Source: UBA1219 sp045601425
GTDB taxonomy: Bacteria; Bacteroidota; Bacteroidia; Bacteroidales; P3
Assembly: GCA_045601425.1 (NCBI GenBank)
Contig: JAZRZP010000021.1
Span: 1 to 27,514 of the forward strand
Length of the DNA: 27,514 nucleotides
Direction: 5' to 3'
Under the pieces are notes generated by a model. That model saw only the letters and a list, made by a program, of their open reading frames with translations. It was not told where the DNA came from and searched no databases. Shown piece by piece: positions 23,717-27,514 of the stretch. How positions within the stretch are numbered: the stretch's first letter is position 1; every line of letters begins with the position of its first letter. A program made the translations under genes and the position numbers.

Positions 23717-23796
23717 CCCTTGGTCAGGTAGCCGGCACGGAAACGGCACACTGAAAAGTAAATTATAAAAGTTTAATACATAAAAAACACAAAAAT

Positions 23797-24075
23797 ATGG
23801 CAACATTAAACATCAGACCTTTGGCTGACAGAGTTTTGGTAGAACCGGCCGAAGCAGAACAGAAAACAGCATCGGGCATCATCATTCCCGACACAGCAAA
23901 AGAAAAACCACAGAAAGGCATCGTCGTAGCCGTTGGAAACGGAACGAAAGACCAGCCCATGACCGTAAAAGTCGGAGACAACGTGCTTTACGGAAAATAT
24001 TCCGGAACGGAAATTAACTATGAAGGAAAAAGCTACTTGATCATGCGTGAAAACGACATTTACGCAATTATTTAA
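23797..24075 (+). CDS. groES: Co-chaperonin GroES
   Basis: The 10-kDa lid of the GroEL folding chamber. The 92-residue protein begins MATLNIRPLADRVLVEP, carries the mobile loop that docks on GroEL (KTASGIIIPDTAKEKPQKG, about 27-45), and ends with the conserved LIMRENDIYAII. Length and motifs are normal. It is followed after 30 bases by groEL on the same strand. The ATG at 23797 follows an A-rich leader without a Shine-Dalgarno sequence, as usual in this phylum. The upstream region carries a sigma-54 promoter rather than the housekeeping promoter. Confidence 0.98.
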   Translation: MATLNIRPLADRVLVEPAEAEQKTASGIIIPDTAKEKPQKGIVVAVGNGTKDQPMTVKVGDNVLYGKYSGTEINYEGKSYLIMRENDIYAII

Positions 24076-24105
24076 ATTTCAACAACTTAAAAAACAGTAA
24101 AAAAA

Positions 24106-25743
24106 ATGGCAAAAGATATAGTTTTCAACAACGACGCACGCGAACAGCTCCGCAAAGGCGTTGACGCACTGGCAAATGCAGTAAAAGTAACACTCGGACC
24201 CAAAGGCCGCAACGTAGTCATCGACAAGAAATTCGGTGCTCCTCAAGTAACCAAGGACGGCGTTACCGTTGCCAAAGAAATAGAACTCGAAGACGGCATC
24301 GAAAACATGGGTGCCCAAATGGTTAAGGAAGTAGCTTCCAAAACCAACGACCAAGCCGGCGACGGTACTACCACTGCAACCGTTCTGGCTCAGGCAATCG
24401 TCAACACCGGCCTCAAAAACGTTACTGCCGGTGCCAACCCGATGGACCTCAAACGCGGTATCGACAAAGCCGTTGCTGTCATCGTGAAAGACATCAAGGC
24501 CCAGTCTCAGGAAGTCGGCGGCGACATCAACAAGATCAAACAGGTTGCCACCATTTCCGCCAACAACGATTCTTCTATCGGCGACATCATTGCCGAAGCT
24601 ATGGAAAAAGTGACCAAAGACGGCGTCATCACCATCGAAGAAGCCAAAGGCATCGAAACCAGCGTCAAAGTAGTTGAAGGAATGCAGTTCGACCGCGGTT
24701 ACATCAGCCCCTATTTCGTAACCGATACCGAAAAAATGGAAGCCACTTACGACACTCCTTACATCCTCATCTACGACAAGAAGATAAGCACCATGAAGGA
24801 CCTCCTTCCTGTTCTCGAAAAAGTCGTTCAAACAGGCCGTCCTCTCCTCGTGATTGCCGAAGACGTTGAAAGCGAAGCTCTTGCAACACTGGTTGTAAAC
24901 CGTCTGCGCGGTTCCCTGAAAATTGTTGCCGTAAAAGCTCCGGGATTCGGCGACCGCAGAAAAGAAATGCTCGAAGACATCGCCATACTCACCGGCGGTA
25001 CTGTCATCAGCGAAGACAAAGGCTACAAGCTCGAAGACGCCGACCTCTCCATGCTCGGTCAGGCCGAAAAAGTAAACATCGACAAGGACAACACAACCAT
25101 AGTCAGCGGTAAAGGCAATGCCGAAATGATTGCTGCCCGCGTTAACCAGATTAAATCGCAGATCGAAAAGACCACTTCCGACTACGACCGCGAAAAACTT
25201 CAGGAACGTCTGGCAAAACTTGCCGGCGGTGTGGCAGTCATCTACGTAGGTGCCGCCAGCGAAGTTGAAATGAAGGAAAAGAAAGACCGTTTCGACGATG
25301 CTCTGCACGCAACACGTGCCGCCGTTGAAGAAGGCATCATCCCCGGTGGCGGTACGGCCTACATCCGTGCCATCGAAAAACTCAACGCCATCACTCCCGA
25401 CAACGAAGACGAAAAACTCGGCATCGAAATCATACGCCGTGCCGTTGAAGAACCTCTCCGTCAGATTGTTGCCAACGCCGGTCTCGAAGGCAGTGTCATT
25501 GTGAACGAAGTTCGGAACGCACAGGGCGACTACGGCTACAATGCCCGCACCGAAAAATACGAACATCTCTTCGAAAGCGGTGTCATCGACCCTGCCAAGG
25601 TTACACGCGTGGCTCTCGAAAACGCAGCTTCCATCGCCGGCATGCTCCTCACTACCGAATGCGTGCTCTGCGACATCAAGGAAGAGACACCTGCTGCTCC
25701 GATGGGTGGCGGTATGCCCGGAGGAATGGGCGGAATGTATTGA
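24106..25743 (+). CDS. groEL: Chaperonin GroEL
   Basis: The ATP-driven 14-mer that folds proteins with GroES. The 545 residues include the nucleotide-binding VTLGPKGRNVVIDK and GDGTTTATVLAQAI (about 85-98), the apical-domain segment EGMQFDRGYISPYF, PGFGDRRKEML, AAVEEGIIPGGGTA with the ATPase region, and the C-terminal GGM repeat tail (GGMPGGMGGMY). Length and all motifs are standard. A strong terminator lies 32 bases after the stop. A long open frame on the opposite strand (24079-25863) is a shadow of its strongly biased codon use. Confidence 0.99.
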   Translation: MAKDIVFNNDAREQLRKGVDALANAVKVTLGPKGRNVVIDKKFGAPQVTKDGVTVAKEIELEDGIENMGAQMVKEVASKTNDQAGDGTTTATVLAQAIVNTGLKNVTAGANPMDLKRGIDKAVAVIVKDIKAQSQEVGGDINKIKQVATISANNDSSIGDIIAEAMEKVTKDGVITIEEAKGIETSVKVVEGMQFDRGYISPYFVTDTEKMEATYDTPYILIYDKKISTMKDLLPVLEKVVQTGRPLLVIAEDVESEALATLVVNRLRGSLKIVAVKAPGFGDRRKEMLEDIAILTGGTVISEDKGYKLEDADLSMLGQAEKVNIDKDNTTIVSGKGNAEMIAARVNQIKSQIEKTTSDYDREKLQERLAKLAGGVAVIYVGAASEVEMKEKKDRFDDALHATRAAVEEGIIPGGGTAYIRAIEKLNAITPDNEDEKLGIEIIRRAVEEPLRQIVANAGLEGSVIVNEVRNAQGDYGYNARTEKYEHLFESGVIDPAKVTRVALENAASIAGMLLTTECVLCDIKEETPAAPMGGGMPGGMGGMY

Positions 25744-25775
25744 TGACCGTTTCGGCATCATTTGTAATAAAACAG

Positions 25776-25814
25776 GAAGTCTGCCACGCTTTGCGTGGCA
25801 GACTTCTTTTTTTT
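25776..25814 (+). terminator. Rho-independent terminator of groES-groEL
   Basis: A perfect 13-bp stem, 25776-25788 with 25794-25806, around a five-base loop, runs into a T-run up to 25814. Confidence 0.93.
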
Positions 25815-25855
25815 CAGACAAATTTGCATGCAGAAATGACAATTTGAAAAAAAAT

Positions 25856-25886
25856 TTTGTCATATTGAAAAAAATACGTAACTTTG
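25856..25886 (+). promoter_or_regulatory. Strong Bacteroidetes-type promoter for the 6S-like RNA
   Basis: TTTG at 25856-25859, exactly 19 bases, then TAACTTTG at 25879-25886: both elements match the sigma-ABfr consensus. The start is expected near 25893, more than 300 bases before the next start codon. Confidence 0.8.
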
Positions 25887-25892
25887 CAACTG

Positions 25893-26125
25893 ATATTCAA
25901 AATATTTTTTTAAATATGTAAGCAATAAGAATATAATGACATATTGAGCTTGACGCTCTTGTTCTCTTAGTGCAAACGTCTGGAAAACAAATGCAAGAAG
26001 TGAGAATGAGTAAGCGAAAGTCCACGCCTTGGCGTGAATTCTTTCCCTCTTATTTACTTCTAAGGTATTCCAGACACCTGCACTGAAAATAAGTGGTAGA
26101 AAAAAAGAGTTTACGCCTTTTTTTA
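25893..26125 (+). ncRNA. Candidate 6S-like RNA (long irregular hairpin)
   Basis: The 300 bases between the promoter and the next gene have no good open frame but fold as one long interrupted hairpin. Nested pairings, outside to inside: AGTGCA 25969-25974 with TGCACT 26079-26084; GTCTGGAA 25978-25985 with TTCCAGAC 26068-26075; AGAAGT 25996-26001 with ACTTCT 26056-26061; GAAAG 26016-26020 with CTTTC 26041-26045; CACGC 26023-26027 with GCGTG 26032-26036. Internal loops separate them, and a T7 run at 26118-26124 could end the RNA. A rod-like RNA of about 200 nt with an open bubble, its own strong promoter and no ORF is what 6S RNA looks like: it binds RNA polymerase and mimics an open promoter. 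The Bacteroidales-1 motif is a known 6S-like RNA of this order. I cannot confirm the family without a covariance search; a leader of the next gene is the alternative. Confidence 0.55.
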
Positions 26126-26198
26126 TTCTCTTTATTTGAACATTGGATTCTTGCTCAAAAGTAGGCCGGAATATACCTCATTATGATTCATTGATAAT

Positions 26199-26942
26199 AT
26201 GGAAAAACTTGAAGAAAACAACGAAATTATCTTTCGCATAATGCAAGATGTCGGATTAGGTTTAGACACGGAGATATGCCAATATATGAATCTTGATTAT
26301 CTTTTGGCATTACTGAAGACGAAAAAATACTTTATTCACAGAAAGAAGTTTTTTTCAGACAAACAAGAAAAGCGAATTCCTTTTAAATTGCGCTTTATGG
26401 AAATCTCCCCTTATGGTAAACCATTATCTCCCGAGCAAGAAAGACGAAGTCAAGAAAGGAACGAATATATTGATCGTTATGAAAAGAAGTCATCGTTGCT
26501 GTTAACATCTTGCTGGACAGAACGGACATCCGAGAATGCTCTCATGTGGGATAGAATGGGGGAAAGTCATCAAGCTTGTATTAAAACCAATATAGGAAAC
26601 TTCGTATCTGCTTTTGAAAAACTAAAATATCATATATGGTGTGGGAAAATGCAGTATGCACCCATATACAAATCGATAATGTCAGATGATATCATTTGGT
26701 GCAAAGAGCCATATTTCTCCGACGAGCGTGAAGTAAGATTCTATTTCTCAACAGATCTTCAAAACATACAGTCCGATAGCACTCCAAACGATCACCAATT
26801 CTTTCCAGTCAAAATCGACACGCTGATTAAAGAGATAATTCTATCTCCATATATTGAACGGAGTGCTGCTGAAGTACTACAAGACATCATCAAAAAGACC
26901 TATGGAATAACAACATTATTATCAAAAATTGAAATACAATGA
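26199..26942 (+). CDS. DUF2971-like protein
   Basis: A 247-residue soluble protein without signal peptide or TM segment. The order of segments resembles DUF2971 proteins: an N-terminal LDYLLALLKTKKYFIHRKKFF (split at will), where the family has a 'small window of furniture-like' leucine-rich start; then LLLTSCWTERTSENALMW (the SF/CW..T....LMW segment), HQACIKTN, and KEPYFSDEREVRFYF near residue 170 (the K..YF.DEREVR segment). The biochemical role of the family is not established. The gene is AT-rich compared with groEL and follows the 6S-like region; it overlaps the next gene by ATGA, so the two are translationally coupled. I am fairly confident of the gene, less of the family. Confidence 0.75.
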   Translation: MEKLEENNEIIFRIMQDVGLGLDTEICQYMNLDYLLALLKTKKYFIHRKKFFSDKQEKRIPFKLRFMEISPYGKPLSPEQERRSQERNEYIDRYEKKSSLLLTSCWTERTSENALMWDRMGESHQACIKTNIGNFVSAFEKLKYHIWCGKMQYAPIYKSIMSDDIIWCKEPYFSDEREVRFYFSTDLQNIQSDSTPNDHQFFPVKIDTLIKEIILSPYIERSAAEVLQDIIKKTYGITTLLSKIEIQ

Positions 26943-27514
26943 AAAAAATCATTTTAATTGTCACGACCATTATTTTACCAATGATAATGCAAGCACAAAG
27001 CGACTCACTGATGCGGGCGTACAAACAAGTCTGCAACACATTGAAAGAATACAAGTTCATTTCTGAAGATGCATCGGAAGGCAATGGGAAAACAATCTCT
27101 ATTATACTGAAAATACAAAATGGTGATTTTGTTTTTTCTTTCAACGATGACTTCCGACCTTTCGTCAATCCTCTTTTTGGCAACCGTCACGGAGTGAAGA
27201 CTTTAAGAATGCCTATCCATAATAGTAATTTTCACATGTCATATAGTGTTTTCCTAGAATGCAAAGATGGGATTGAACTTACTTACAAAGGGAAAAAAGA
27301 ACTCATTGAGTCTTACAAAATATCTGGAGAAAAATTGACCTTACAAAAATTAGCCAAAGAACTTCAATTACTGCAATCTATTGCAATTAATGAAGATTTC
27401 AAAGGAACTCTCGGAGGCGGTAGCACTTCCCCAAAGAAATCCACACAAAAAACCGCGCAATCTCAACCACCAGCTCAAACTCAACAGAAACCAAGAAATC
27501 GAATACCTGCAGGA
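26939..27514 (+). CDS. Exported protein of unknown function, 3' end outside window
   Basis: The ATG at 26939 overlaps the stop of the DUF2971-like gene; 192 codons are open to the window end. The product starts with a signal peptide (MKKIILIVTTIILPM, cleavage near MQAQ) and continues with a folded domain of about 130 residues of alternating strands (IILKIQNGDFVFSFNDDF, FHMSYSVFLEC, LTYKGKKELI). It then enters a low-complexity tail of K, S, T, Q and P (SPKKSTQKTAQSQPPAQTQQ). No family recognised. Coupling to a cytosolic protein gene is unusual for an exported product and suggests they act in one process. The frame is still open at 27514. Confidence 0.75.
   Translation, partial: MKKIILIVTTIILPMIMQAQSDSLMRAYKQVCNTLKEYKFISEDASEGNGKTISIILKIQNGDFVFSFNDDFRPFVNPLFGNRHGVKTLRMPIHNSNFHMSYSVFLECKDGIELTYKGKKELIESYKISGEKLTLQKLAKELQLLQSIAINEDFKGTLGGGSTSPKKSTQKTAQSQPPAQTQQKPRNRIPAG

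Noticed and set aside
23604..23796. A CIRCE element (TTAGCACTC-N9-GAGTGCTAA) or a TAnnTTTG promoter before groES.
   Set aside because: Neither is present on reading the whole gap; only TATAAAAG-like AT-rich sequence near 23765 is seen, and it does not match.
24079..25863. A 594-codon open frame on the minus strand opposite groEL.
   Set aside because: It exactly shadows groEL, whose strongly biased third positions remove stop codons on the other strand; the product is a low-complexity F/V/D/G string with no domain.
1..27514. CRISPR arrays, tRNA genes, insertion sequences and phage genes.
   Set aside because: No repeat-spacer pattern, cloverleaf with CCA end, transposase motif or terminal inverted repeats were seen on reading the window; a tRNAscan or ISfinder search was not possible here.

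Overview
The window comes from a member of the Bacteroidota, most likely order Bacteroidales. Several genes are preceded by the Bacteroidetes-type promoter (TTTG, about 19-20 bases, TAnnTTTG) rather than -35/-10 boxes. Start codons mostly lack Shine-Dalgarno sequences. Lipoprotein and signal peptides end in the AQ or SC(L)KDDD style usual in this phylum, and a remnant of a type IX secretion C-terminal domain (CHU_C type) is present. No phage, IS element, CRISPR array or tRNA was seen.

Layout. (1) 1-2082: the 3' part of an N6-adenine DNA methylase gene, translationally coupled to a two-TRD specificity subunit. This restriction-modification unit is visibly more AT-rich than what follows. (2) 2285-6740: uvrA, galE and a small periplasmic TonB-C-domain protein, one plus-strand run from a good promoter, closed by a strong hairpin. 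(3) 6791-8791: a convergent minus-strand pair, an OmpA-family outer-membrane protein and a lipoprotein. (4) 8801-9198: the RNase P RNA gene on the minus strand, with a divergent plus-strand promoter behind it that reads into about 345 bases of leader or small RNA before a small secreted protein. (5) 10045-12201: a patchy accessory stretch holding a broken CHU_C fragment, two minus-strand two-TM proteins and a small minus-strand exported protein. (6) 12202-14511: a large exported protein of unknown function. (7) 14618-23603: a tightly packed plus-strand run of mutL, a rhomboid protease, rpoN (sigma-54), a multi-pass membrane protein, an M23/LysM peptidoglycan hydrolase, ribH and an MMPL/RND-type exporter. 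(8) 23604-25814: groES-groEL with terminator. (9) 25856-26125: a promoter and long irregular hairpin that look like a 6S-type RNA. (10) 26199-27514: an AT-rich pair, a DUF2971-like protein coupled by ATGA overlap to an exported protein cut by the window end.

The signals I find most interesting are regulatory. groESL is preceded by a near-perfect sigma-54 (-24/-12) promoter and by TGACA-N3-TGTCA-like elements placed where enhancer-binding proteins act, and I see no sigma-ABfr box or CIRCE there; rpoN lies about 5 kb upstream. A candidate 6S-like RNA with its own promoter sits just behind the groEL terminator. A second candidate small RNA or structured leader is divergent from rnpB. MutL lacks the usual endonuclease signature residues. 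All of these are readings by eye; none was computed or searched.
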